Shown here piece after piece: positions 1-7,799 of a stretch of 64,000 nucleotides of DNA. Each line of letters opens with the position of its first letter. The stretch's first letter is position 1. The stretch comes from Paenirhizobium naphthalenivorans (GTDB lineage: Bacteria; Pseudomonadota; Alphaproteobacteria; Rhizobiales; Rhizobiaceae). Both the position numbers and the translations under genes were made by a program. The stretch spans positions 1 to 64,000 of the forward strand of contig NZ_BJZP01000015.1 in NCBI RefSeq assembly GCF_007992095.1, written 5' to 3'. The notes under the pieces were generated by a model, which had not been told where the DNA came from, searched no databases, and worked only from the letters and a program-made list of their open reading frames with translations.

Positions 1-19
1 CCCGGACCTGTGATCCGGG
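1..19 (-). terminator. Possible hairpin downstream of the TRAP permease gene
   Basis: A 6-bp inverted repeat (CCCGGA ... TCCGGG) with a 7-base loop lies about 60 bases past the dctM stop codon. It could be part of a terminator for the minus-strand TRAP operon. The window edge cuts off any T-run, so this is only a possibility. Confidence 0.3.
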
Positions 20-79
20 GCGTCCATGTTCGGTTGGCAAGTTGGGCCGCACGGCGCCTCTGAGGGCACCGCGCGTATT

Positions 80-1918
80 TCACTTGATGACAGGCGGCTG
101 GCTGAGGTCCATGGCCGGGTTGGCAGCCGGAGCAGCGGGTGCCGCAGGCGCCGGCTGCGGTCCGCCGAGGTTGAGCGGCGGCAGGCCCATTGCCGGTGCT
201 CCATTGCCGTTTGCGCCACCGAGTGGCGGCAAACCGAAGTTCGGCGCGCCGTTACCACCACCGGAGCCGAGCGGCGGAAGCGACATGCCCCCGCCCTGGC
301 CGAAGCCGGGCACGTTGATCTGGACGTCGGCCGGGTTGATCGCCTGCGCGCCGCTCTTGTAGCGCAAGACGAGGCCGGGGAAGGCAATGATCACCATGAT
401 CATGATGAACTGGATGATGATATAAGGCAGCACACCCTTGTAGATTTCCAGCGTCTTCATGCCATCCATCATCTTGCCTGTCGTCTTGTCCTTCCATTTT
501 CCGGCTGGCGCGACCGAGCGCAGGTAGAAGAGGGCGAAGCCGAAGGGCGGGGTCAGGAACGACGTCTGCAGGTTGATGCCGAGGATGACGCCGAACCAGA
601 TCAAGTCGATACCAAGCTTGTCGGCGACCGGAGCCAGCAACGGCACCATGATGAAGGCGATCTCGAAGAAGTCGAGGAAGCAGCCGAGGATGAAGACGAT
701 GATCGTGACAACGATCAGGAAGCCGTACTCACCGCCCGGAAGCCCGCTCAGCAGTTCCTCGATCCAGACATTGCCGTTGATACCGTAGAAGGTCAGGCCG
801 AAGACGCGGGCGCCTATCAGGATCATCATGACGAAAGCCGAGAGCTTCGTCGTGGCATCAAGGGCGTGTTTGACCGTGCCAAACGAAAGGCGACCCTTGA
901 GGGCCGCAATGATCAGCGCGCCGGTCGCGCCCATCGCGCCGCCTTCGGTTGGCGTTGCGATGCCAAGGAAGATGGTGCCAAGAACGAGGAAGATCAGGGC
1001 AAGCGGCGGGATCAGGACGATGATGACCTGCTGGGTCAGCCGCGAGATGATGTTGAGGCTGAAGGTGCGGTTGGCCAGCGCGATCAGATAGGCGGCAAAG
1101 ACGCCAAAGGCGAGCGCTGCCACGAGGCGCCAGTCGGCGCTGGCGATGCCCGTGAATAGCACTTCATGGCCAAGGAAATAGAGCGCTACCGTGATAGCGA
1201 GCATGACGAACAGGGAGGTGATACCACCTCCGAGCGTCCGTGCCTCCTTCGGAAGGGCAGGGACCCATTGCGGTTTGATCAGAGTCACTGCAAAAATATA
1301 GGCGCAATAGGCGGCGATGATCAGCAAGGCGGGATAGAGGGCGCCGACATACATATCGCCGACAGAGCGGCCAAGCTGGTCAGCCATGACAATCAGAACC
1401 AGCGAGGGCGGAACGATCTGGGCGAGAGTGCCCGAAGCGGCGATCGTTCCGGCAACCAGCGGCCGATTGTAATTGTAGCGCAGCATGATCGGCAGCGAGA
1501 TCAAACCCATTGCCATGACCGAGGCCGCCACGACGCCGGTGGTCGCGCCGAGCAATGCGCCGACCAGGATGACGGCATAGGCAAGGCCACCACGGATCGG
1601 GCCGAACAACTGGCCGATGGTGTCAAGCAGGTCTTCGGCCATGCGTGAACGCTCGAGGATCAATCCCATGAATGTGAAGAAGGGAATGGCCAGTAGCGTA
1701 TCGTTGTACATGATGCCGTAGATGCGGTCTGGATGCGACTGCAAGAGCGGCCAGAAGAGGCGGATCTCCGGAGAGATGGACGAAAATTCGACGCCGATGG
1801 CAAAATAGATGAGGCCGCCGGCAGCCAGCGTGAAGGCCACGGGATAGCCGAGCAAGAGCATCAGCATCACCGAGGTGAACATGATCGGGGCGAGATTGTG
1901 CGCGATGAAATCGATCAT
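80..1918 (-). CDS. TRAP transporter large permease (DctM-type) with proline/glycine-rich tail
   Basis: This is the large membrane subunit of a tripartite ATP-independent periplasmic transporter, which uses an ion gradient to import a substrate delivered by a periplasmic DctP protein. The 612-residue product is a chain of hydrophobic helices typical of DctM. Family signatures include GATTGVVAASVMAMG near residue 125 and TPTEGGAMGA in the middle. The last 85 or so residues are not membrane-like: they form a Gly/Pro/Ala/Asn-rich tail with repeated LPPLG/GLPPL units, well beyond the usual DctM length of about 425-440 (part of the extra length also lies in additional mid-protein helices). The gene follows dctQ after one base. 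No DctP gene is visible, so it may lie beyond position 1. The substrate cannot be inferred. Confidence 0.9.
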   Translation of the reverse strand: MIDFIAHNLAPIMFTSVMLMLLLGYPVAFTLAAGGLIYFAIGVEFSSISPEIRLFWPLLQSHPDRIYGIMYNDTLLAIPFFTFMGLILERSRMAEDLLDTIGQLFGPIRGGLAYAVILVGALLGATTGVVAASVMAMGLISLPIMLRYNYNRPLVAGTIAASGTLAQIVPPSLVLIVMADQLGRSVGDMYVGALYPALLIIAAYCAYIFAVTLIKPQWVPALPKEARTLGGGITSLFVMLAITVALYFLGHEVLFTGIASADWRLVAALAFGVFAAYLIALANRTFSLNIISRLTQQVIIVLIPPLALIFLVLGTIFLGIATPTEGGAMGATGALIIAALKGRLSFGTVKHALDATTKLSAFVMMILIGARVFGLTFYGINGNVWIEELLSGLPGGEYGFLIVVTIIVFILGCFLDFFEIAFIMVPLLAPVADKLGIDLIWFGVILGINLQTSFLTPPFGFALFYLRSVAPAGKWKDKTTGKMMDGMKTLEIYKGVLPYIIIQFIMIMVIIAFPGLVLRYKSGAQAINPADVQINVPGFGQGGGMSLPPLGSGGGNGAPNFGLPPLGGANGNGAPAMGLPPLNLGGPQPAPAAPAAPAANPAMDLSQPPVIK

Positions 1919-1919
1919 G

Positions 1920-2471
1920 TCAGTGTCCCGTCACTTCAGCGGCATCTTTTTCGTGTGCCGGGTCTTCGAGTTGGCCGAAGATGATGGCGGCGCGCTTGAT
2001 GATCTCGGAAATCGCCTGGGCGCTCAGCAGCAGGAAGCCGAAGAAAATGGCGGCCTTCGCCGGCCAGATCGTCAGCCCGCCGGCGCTCGAGGAGATCTCG
2101 CCGATCTTGAACGAGTTCCAGAACCACGGCCAGGCAAGCCAGGTCATCAGGAAGGTGAAGGGAACGAGGAAGATGATGTGCAGGATCAGGTCGATCCAGT
2201 CGCGCGTTTTCTTGCTCCACGAGCTTGAGAGTATATCGATGCGGATATGTTCGTTCTTCAGCAGGGCGTAAGCCGCGGCAAGCATGAACACGGTGCCATA
2301 GAGATACCACTGCAACTCGAGCCAGGCGTTCGATGAGATGTCAAATGTCTTGCGGACAACAGCGTTACCAGCACTGATCAGTACCGCGGCGAGGAGCAGC
2401 CAGGAAACCCAGCGTCCTATTGCCCCGTTGATCGTGTCGATCACCCGGGTGATTGCCAATAACATTTTCAT
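1920..2471 (-). CDS. TRAP transporter small permease (DctQ-type)
   Basis: This is the small membrane subunit that pairs with DctM in a TRAP importer. The 183-residue protein has about four hydrophobic helices: residues 18-45, 55-75, 95-118 and 135-165. It carries the conserved early Trp/Asn region of DctQ proteins (SAGNAVVRKTF) and the ELQWYLYGTVFMLAAAYALL stretch. It is the first gene of the minus-strand pair and ends one base before dctM starts, so the two are surely cotranscribed. An inverted repeat 18 bases upstream of the start codon is a possible operator. Confidence 0.9.
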   Translation of the reverse strand: MKMLLAITRVIDTINGAIGRWVSWLLLAAVLISAGNAVVRKTFDISSNAWLELQWYLYGTVFMLAAAYALLKNEHIRIDILSSSWSKKTRDWIDLILHIIFLVPFTFLMTWLAWPWFWNSFKIGEISSSAGGLTIWPAKAAIFFGFLLLSAQAISEIIKRAAIIFGQLEDPAHEKDAAEVTGH

Positions 2472-2488
2472 GTTGGTCTCCCCAAATA

Positions 2489-2505
2489 CTAAGGGTCGTC
2501 CTTAG
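2489..2505. promoter_or_regulatory. Inverted repeat upstream of dctQ
   Basis: A perfect 6-bp dyad CTAAGG-GTCGT-CCTTAG is centred 26 bases upstream of the dctQ start codon. Its position suits an operator for the TRAP operon, but no regulator gene is adjacent and the motif is not one I can assign. Confidence 0.35.
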
Positions 2506-2890
2506 AGCATGGAAACGTGACGTGCAACGGGTCGAATCTCGGGAGTTCCGGCCTTTTCGCAGTATGCGCGGCCCTCTATATTAGTCTTTCGTCTAGTGTT
2601 TTCCGTCAATTCTGTCGTCAGGCGCTATCGACCCGCAAGGGCGCCAGGTCCAGACCGCCTCTTGCCCGTCGTACCATTTCGGGACAAGGGCGGCCTGGGC
2701 ATTTCATCGTTCTTAACACGTTCGACCGGAGTGAATTGCCAACCGTCGCAAAACGAGGCAATGCTTTGCGACTGTGGGGGCTTCCCACCCTCGGCGCCGC
2801 AGCCGTAGTGGGGGTATGGAATATCCTGTTATGGTCGCAATCGATTTTTAAATCGTTTTGCATAAGTTGCAGGAACAAGGAGGCCAACGG
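2506..2890. other. Divergent intergenic region between dctQ and the EAL-domain gene
   Basis: This stretch separates the divergent TRAP operon and c-di-GMP gene. Apart from the dyad next to dctQ and the dyad and ribosome binding site next to the EAL gene, I recognise no gene in it. An imperfect long hairpin (about 2658-2696) is visible but has no terminator or known RNA features. Confidence 0.5.
2842..2855. promoter_or_regulatory. AT-rich dyad just upstream of the EAL-domain gene
   Basis: CGATTT-TT-AAATCG is a perfect 6-bp dyad ending 21 bases before the Shine-Dalgarno sequence. It could be an operator or part of the 5' leader. The binding protein is unknown. Confidence 0.3.
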
Positions 2891-5194
2891 ATGAGGGCTT
2901 TAAGCGCGAAAGCTGTGCCGGCGGACGTTTACCTGTCCTTCGTGACTTCGCTGTTCGGCAACCGGCGGACTCTGTTTACCGGGATGCTGGTCCACATCCT
3001 AACCTATCTCACAGTTTATCATAAGACTGGCGATCCGGTTTTCATCGTGCTGGCCATCGCTTTCGTCGTGGTCTTCGCCAATCGCATTTTTCTCTTCGCG
3101 CGTTTCAGCCGGGCGGAGAAATCCACCTGGACGCTCGAGGATATCCGACACTGGGAGATACGCTATGTTGTGGGCGGCGCAGCCACCGCCGCCATTCTCG
3201 GTATCGGCTGTGGTTACTCCATTCTTCAGTTCGAGGATACGTTCGTCGAACTCGCTTGCATCGCCGTCACAATGGCCTCGATGGTTTCCATCGTCGGCCG
3301 CAATTATGGTTCGCGGCTGGCTGTTAATCTCCAAAGCTTGGCCTGTTGCCTTCCGATTATCGTCGGCGCCTTCTTTTCCAATGATCCCTACAAGGTGCTG
3401 CTGTCTATCCTGCTCATTCCCTTCGTCCTGACCACCCAGGCGATGGCGACGGGCGTGCGCGAGTTCCTCTACGAAAATGTCATCGCCTCGCGGGAAATGA
3501 AGAAACTTGTCGGTAGCTTCGATACCGCGCTTAACAACATGACGCATGGTCTTATCATGCTCGATCCGCAGAACCGTATCGAGGTGATCAACCGAAAGGC
3601 CTGCGAACTGCTGCACCTTGGCGATCGGGCGCGGCTGAAAAACTGCGACCTGGACGTCGTGCTGCGCTACGGCGTACGCCACACGTTCGTTGACGGGTCG
3701 ATGCCAAGCCTGATCCAGCGTCAGCTGGCGCAGTTAATGGATGGCACGGTCTCCCGCGCCATCATGCAGTTTTCCGAGGATCTGGTGTTGGAGTTTTCGG
3801 CTAGCCGCCGGCCGGAAGGCGGCGTCGTGCTGATCTTTGAGGACGTCACCGCCCGAATTCGCGCCGAGCGTCGCATCCTGCACATGGCACGTTTCGATTC
3901 CCTCACCGGCCTGCCGCAACGCGGCTATTTCGCCGAGCTTGTTCTGGATCAGATCGCGGCCCGCAAAAAGAGCGGTGTCGTGGGTTTCATGGTTCTCGAT
4001 ATTGACGAGTTCAAGCACGTCAATGACATGAAGGGGCATGTGACTGGCGACCGGCTTCTAGCCGCGGTCGCCAATCGTTTGCTGAAACTGGCGGCGGGGT
4101 CGGTTATCGTTGGCCATCTGGTCGGTGACCAGTTCGCTCTGTTCTTTCCGAATGTCGGTGGTGGTGCCGACCTGGAGCAGAAGATGCGGGACGTCCATGC
4201 GGCGATCGCCGGCAGCTATGAGGTCGACGGCACCATATTTGCCATTACCTTCTGCGCCGGTGCTGTCTTGATCGAGAGCTCCGAGCTTCGGATGGAGGAG
4301 TGGCAGATCAAAGCCGATCTCGCCGTGTTCGAATCCAAATCCCATGGCAAGGGCAATTTTACCGCTTTCGCTCAGGAAATGGACGCACGCTATATCGAAC
4401 GCCAGCGATTGAAGACTGATCTGAAGGCGGCGGTGACGGCGGGTGCCTTGCAGGTCGTCTATCAGCCGATGTTCGTGCCCGACGGATCGAAGATTGTCTG
4501 TTGCGAGGCGTTGTCCCGCTGGACACATCCGGAAAAGGGCGCAATTCCACCGAATATCTTCATTCAGATCGCCGAAGAAATGGGGATCGTCACGGACATC
4601 ACTCGTTTTATGATCCGCAAGGCATGCCGGGATTGTGCGTCATGGCCCGAGGAGATCGGTGTTTCGGTCAACTTGTCGGTTCTCGATCTGCGCAATGATG
4701 ACATCGTCAAAACGGTTCTCGAGGCGCTGGCCGATTGCGGACTCGATCCGAAGCGGTTGCATCTTGAGGTAACGGAGTCGAGTCTGATTGAAGAGCTTAC
4801 TGCTGTGTGCGTCATTCTCGAGGAACTGCGCACGCACGGCATTTCCATCGCGATCGACGATTTCGGCACCGGCTTCTCCAGCCTAAGCTATCTCGATTCC
4901 CTGCCGGTCGATTACGTCAAGATCGACCGTTCCTTTGTGCGTAATATCGGAGAGGATGCCAGACGGCTGAAACTGCTGCGCGGTATCGTCAACCTGTCGC
5001 GCCAACTCGATCTCGGCATTATCGTTGAAGGCGTCGAGACCCGCGAGCAACTGGCGCTCATCAGCAAATATGGCTGCGCGGATTTGATCCAGGGCTATGT
5101 TTTTTCGATGGCGATTGCCTCGGATGCTGTTCCTGAGCTGGCAGAGCAGGCGCAAAAGAGGCCGATCTCGGCCCATCCGGTCCACGTGGCCTGA
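2891..5194 (+). CDS. Membrane c-di-GMP protein: PAS-like, degenerate GGDEF, intact EAL domain
   Basis: The likely activity is hydrolysis of cyclic di-GMP at the membrane. About five hydrophobic segments occupy residues 15-185, followed by a PAS-like region (about 200-310), a GGDEF domain (about 330-490) and an EAL domain (about 505-755). The GGDEF signature is replaced by VGDQF at residues 411-415, so cyclase activity is probably lost and the domain may only bind GTP or be structural. The EAL domain keeps EAL at 539-541, the DDFGTGFSSLSYL loop and the VEGVET motif, as in active phosphodiesterases. I chose ATG 2891 because AAGGAGG lies at 2877-2883; the longer TTG start at 2858 would contain that site. 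The gene is monocistronic and divergent from the TRAP operon. Confidence 0.9.
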   Translation: MRALSAKAVPADVYLSFVTSLFGNRRTLFTGMLVHILTYLTVYHKTGDPVFIVLAIAFVVVFANRIFLFARFSRAEKSTWTLEDIRHWEIRYVVGGAATAAILGIGCGYSILQFEDTFVELACIAVTMASMVSIVGRNYGSRLAVNLQSLACCLPIIVGAFFSNDPYKVLLSILLIPFVLTTQAMATGVREFLYENVIASREMKKLVGSFDTALNNMTHGLIMLDPQNRIEVINRKACELLHLGDRARLKNCDLDVVLRYGVRHTFVDGSMPSLIQRQLAQLMDGTVSRAIMQFSEDLVLEFSASRRPEGGVVLIFEDVTARIRAERRILHMARFDSLTGLPQRGYFAELVLDQIAARKKSGVVGFMVLDIDEFKHVNDMKGHVTGDRLLAAVANRLLKLAAGSVIVGHLVGDQFALFFPNVGGGADLEQKMRDVHAAIAGSYEVDGTIFAITFCAGAVLIESSELRMEEWQIKADLAVFESKSHGKGNFTAFAQEMDARYIERQRLKTDLKAAVTAGALQVVYQPMFVPDGSKIVCCEALSRWTHPEKGAIPPNIFIQIAEEMGIVTDITRFMIRKACRDCASWPEEIGVSVNLSVLDLRNDDIVKTVLEALADCGLDPKRLHLEVTESSLIEELTAVCVILEELRTHGISIAIDDFGTGFSSLSYLDSLPVDYVKIDRSFVRNIGEDARRLKLLRGIVNLSRQLDLGIIVEGVETREQLALISKYGCADLIQGYVFSMAIASDAVPELAEQAQKRPISAHPVHVA

Positions 5195-5277
5195 CGTCCC
5201 TTCCATCCTGAAAACTCGTTTTTCCCCCATATTCTAAAGGGTGTTCTCCGTGTCCGATGCACGGTTAACCATGTTTT

Positions 5278-5292
5278 TTAAGTATTTATTAA
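5278..5292 (+). promoter_or_regulatory. CtrA-type binding box
   Basis: TTAA-GTATTTA-TTAAC matches exactly the TTAA-N7-TTAAC consensus of the cell-cycle regulator CtrA known from Caulobacter and rhizobia. It lies 104 bases before the start of the acyl-amino acid synthase-like gene. A further TTAACC occurs at 5265, and a partial site (TTAA-N7-TAAA) at 5366-5380. Confidence 0.6.
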
Positions 5293-5395
5293 CCTTAGTA
5301 GATAGTAAATTGTCCCATTACAGGATTTCGCACATGTGTAACCGGCCTTAGCTTGCTAGTGTTGGTTAACAAAACGTAAACAGCGAGGCGATCAA

Positions 5396-6157
5396 ATGAA
5401 CGCGCAGACACCGATGCCAGGGAGTTTTTCCGCGAAACTCATGTCGTTGCTCGACAATATCGAGTATCGGCGGATCGAAAGCAGTGAGGACTTTGACGCC
5501 ATCGAGCGGCTCCGTTACCGCGCTTACAAGGCCGCAGACGTCCTGCCGGTCGGCGCCGCCAACCTCATCGATGACATCGACTTCGACGACCATGCCTATG
5601 TCTTCGGCGTTTACTATTTCGAAGAGCTGGTGAGCACGGTGCGGTTGCACTACGTTACGCCGAGTCATCCGGTTGCACAATCTTCAGGCGTATTCCCGGA
5701 TGCGATCGACAACTTTCTCGACACCGGTTTGACCCTCATCGATCCGGCGCGTTTCGCGGTCGAACCGCATGTGGCGGCGGAACTCCCGGTTCTGCCTTAC
5801 ATTACCCTGAGGCCAAGCATTGTGGCGGCAGCCCATTTCAAGGCGGATCGCGTTCTTCAGCATGTGCGCCCGCCGCATGCGGCGTTCTACAAGCGCGTCT
5901 TCTATGCCGATACGATCGTCGACCGCCGGATGACCGAAATCTATGGGCTGGAGCTCACGCTGCTCGCCACCAATACCCGTACGGCCGGCCACAAACTGCT
6001 GGAGCGCTATCCGTTCTTCAATTCGGCCGAACACGAGCGGCGCCTCATGTTTGACCGCGACAGGCGGCAGGGGCTCCCGTCTCTGACGGTTCTGCCAACC
6101 GCGCGTCTGGTGGCAGACGGACAAGTTCCGGGAGCCGTTGCGGGCGTACATTATTGA
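5396..6157 (+). CDS. N-acyl amino acid synthase-like protein (FeeM / autoinducer-synthase fold)
   Basis: The 253-residue protein resembles the FeeM-type acyltransferases, which join a fatty acyl group from acyl carrier protein to an amino acid and share the GNAT fold of LuxI-type autoinducer synthases. Seen in the sequence are the N-terminal RLRYRAYKAADVLP stretch (an Arg-x-x-x-Tyr/Phe start typical of the superfamily), the acidic DDIDFDDHAYVFGVYY strand region, a SxVRLHYV strand and the helix ALEIYGLELTLLAT-like segment near residue 185 (here MTEIYGLELTLLAT). It stands alone with its own CtrA-boxed promoter region. Whether it makes a signal or a membrane lipid is unknown. No cognate receptor gene lies nearby. 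Confidence 0.7.
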   Translation: MNAQTPMPGSFSAKLMSLLDNIEYRRIESSEDFDAIERLRYRAYKAADVLPVGAANLIDDIDFDDHAYVFGVYYFEELVSTVRLHYVTPSHPVAQSSGVFPDAIDNFLDTGLTLIDPARFAVEPHVAAELPVLPYITLRPSIVAAAHFKADRVLQHVRPPHAAFYKRVFYADTIVDRRMTEIYGLELTLLATNTRTAGHKLLERYPFFNSAEHERRLMFDRDRRQGLPSLTVLPTARLVADGQVPGAVAGVHY

Positions 6158-6306
6158 TCGATCGCCGCATGCGACTGATTGCACTCCCTGCGACCTTTGT
6201 GTAATGCGAAAGTGGGGGAGGCGTATTGACGCAGCCTGCACTGTGACGAATTCCAGGCCGTGCCCGACGAAGAGCGTGAAGCGGCCGGCCCAAGGGGAGA
6301 CAAATC

Positions 6307-6531
6307 ATGAGCGAACACCACAGCGGTCCGGTCGAAACTGGCGCGTCGATGAACTATGGCGAGCACGAGAAGACCTATGGTCTCTTTATCGCTGCAACCA
6401 AGTACAGCACCGTATTCCTGGTTGCGCTGCTGGTCGCCATGGCCGCTGGTTTCTTCGGCGGCGCTGGTTTCATCGGGGGGCTGATCGTTCTGATCGTGTT
6501 GACCGCCGCCGGCATTTTCATGATGCGCTGA
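6307..6531 (+). CDS. aa3-type cytochrome c oxidase subunit IV-like small membrane protein
   Basis: This 74-residue protein fits the bacterial aa3 oxidase subunit IV family (COX_aa3_bact-IV). It has a polar N-terminus, the HEKTYGLFIAATKYST motif that marks the family, and one long or two short hydrophobic segments to the end. The gene has AAGGGGAGA as its ribosome binding site. In many rhizobia, as I recall, a gene of this family sits directly upstream of the transhydrogenase genes pntAA-pntAB-pntB. Here it precedes two transhydrogenase-membrane-like genes, while the gene for the NAD-binding subunit is missing. Confidence 0.8.
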   Translation: MSEHHSGPVETGASMNYGEHEKTYGLFIAATKYSTVFLVALLVAMAAGFFGGAGFIGGLIVLIVLTAAGIFMMR

Positions 6532-6558
6532 TCGTTCAGCGGTCGGGAGAGCGCAAGC

Positions 6559-6861
6559 ATGTTCACCGCCGCGCATGATCCGTTTCTTTTTCGACTGGCG
6601 GTGTTTGTACTGGCTATCCTCGCCGGCTGGTTTCTGGCTTCGCGTGGAACGCGCGACCATCGCCAGCCGTTCGTGGTGGTTGCCGGCCTATTGGCTTCGG
6701 CGATGTCGAGCGGGGCGATCCTGGCTGTGATCGGGCTGCCGGCGGGGTACGGGCGCAATCTGTCCTTTTTAGCATTGATGCTGGCGTCGGCTGGCGTGGT
6801 TGCTGGGCTGCTGATCGCCGGGCGGCGGGTTTCCGCCGCTGCCGCTCGCGATGATCGCTGA
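6559..6861 (+). CDS. Divergent PntAB-like membrane protein (transhydrogenase alpha part 2)
   Basis: The 100-residue protein lines up along its whole length with PntAB, the membrane part of the alpha subunit of proton-translocating NAD(P) transhydrogenase. It opens with DPFLFRLAVFVLAIL, as PntAB proteins do, and has three hydrophobic helices (about 10-27, 38-60 and 69-88), the number expected of PntAB. The second helix has SAMSSGAILAVIG where functional homologues have a conserved TNAIS/SGIIVVGA-like segment, so the Thr-Asn pair is gone. GGGAGAG lies upstream. It starts 27 bases after the subunit IV-like gene and ends 8 bases before the PntB-like gene. The catalytic role is probably lost or changed. 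Confidence 0.6.
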   Translation: MFTAAHDPFLFRLAVFVLAILAGWFLASRGTRDHRQPFVVVAGLLASAMSSGAILAVIGLPAGYGRNLSFLALMLASAGVVAGLLIAGRRVSAAAARDDR

Positions 6862-6869
6862 GGGTCGGA

Positions 6870-7703
6870 ATGCAAGGTGTTGCGGCCATCTGTGATTTGG
6901 CATCCATCATGCTCCTTGCCATCGCCGCGGCGCGCGGTGCGCGCGGCTACCCACTGTCTACCGCCGTCCCCTTGCTGGCCTCCGGCCTATCCTTCGCCGC
7001 GGTGGCCGCGATGCTGGCGGCTGAGCCGAGCTTTGGCGGCTTCTTGCTCGTCGTTCTGGCGCTCGGCGTCGGCGCGACATTCGGTGCCGTGGCAGCCCTC
7101 GGCTTGCCGGTTGCTCATATTCCCCTTTTTCTCACGGGCTCATTGGTTCTTTATGGCCTCGTAGCGTTGTTGCTATCCTTCGCAGTGGTCGATTCTGGTG
7201 GGTTGCTATTGAGTGCGGGTCCCGTTTCGGGTGATCTCGAGCGTGCAGGCTCGGCTGTGCTTGCCGGAATTGCCGGTGCGCTGGTGCTGGCCGGCGGCAG
7301 CGTGCTGTTTCTGCGCCGCCTGCTGCCTGCGCGCGAAGGTCGTCGGGCGTGGCCCAGGCCGGCTCTGAGCCTGCAGATTGCTCTTGCCGGGGGCGTCCTG
7401 CTTTTGGCGGTCGTCTTCCTCGTCACAGTCAGCCCGCTGGCCTATTGGGCGGTTGTGGTTGCTGCGGTTCTGGCCGGCGGTATTGTCGTTCAGGCCATGG
7501 ACGCAAGGGCGAACTGGCCTCTTTCCATATTGCTCACCGGCTTGTGTGGCATGGCAACCGCGGCGATCGGCTTTGCGCTTGCGAACCTTGTGCTGATCAT
7601 GGTCGGCGGACTGGTGGGGGCATCCATGGCCGCGGTGTTTTCCGGTTTGTGTCGAGAAGCCGGTCGCGGCCCGGTCGGGCTGTTGTTCGGCAGACGCGAT
7701 TGA
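6870..7703 (+). CDS. Divergent PntB membrane-domain-like protein lacking the NADP(H)-binding domain
   Basis: The 277-residue protein is almost entirely hydrophobic, with nine predicted helices, the number in the membrane domain (domain II) of transhydrogenase PntB. The last helices match PntB best: ATAAIGFALANLVLIMVGG then LVGASMAAVFSGLCREAG, in the place of the family's GWAAAAAGF...[23 protein letters not shown]. The protein stops right after this point, so the roughly 200-residue NADP(H)-binding domain III is absent. By hand alignment, the E. coli His91 position is Phe here (a His lies four residues earlier), and the Asn222 position is not Asn. These residues are tied to proton transfer in PntB. 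The reading frame is clean with a ribosome binding site, so it appears to be a maintained gene. Confidence 0.6.
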   Translation: MQGVAAICDLASIMLLAIAAARGARGYPLSTAVPLLASGLSFAAVAAMLAAEPSFGGFLLVVLALGVGATFGAVAALGLPVAHIPLFLTGSLVLYGLVALLLSFAVVDSGGLLLSAGPVSGDLERAGSAVLAGIAGALVLAGGSVLFLRRLLPAREGRRAWPRPALSLQIALAGGVLLLAVVFLVTVSPLAYWAVVVAAVLAGGIVVQAMDARANWPLSILLTGLCGMATAAIGFALANLVLIMVGGLVGASMAAVFSGLCREAGRGPVGLLFGRRD

Positions 7704-7735
7704 CCTCTGCGCCGTGCGGCACGCGCCCCGCACGC

Positions 7736-7765
7736 AAAAAAACGCCGGGCGATGCCGGCGTTTTC
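7736..7765 (+). terminator. Rho-independent terminator between convergent genes
   Basis: AACGCCGG (7741-7748) pairs with CCGGCGTT (7755-7762) around a 6-base loop. It is preceded by seven A and followed by a short T-run, so it may stop transcription from both sides, that is, of the PntB-like gene and of the minus-strand TPR gene. Confidence 0.8.
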
Positions 7766-7799
7766 TTCCAATCGGATGAATGAATGAGACGGTCGCCAA

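Noticed and set aside
26..1159. Open frame of 377 codons antisense to dctM
   Set aside because: Its composition (Asp/Glu/Arg/His-rich) is typical of antisense frames, and DctM is well supported.
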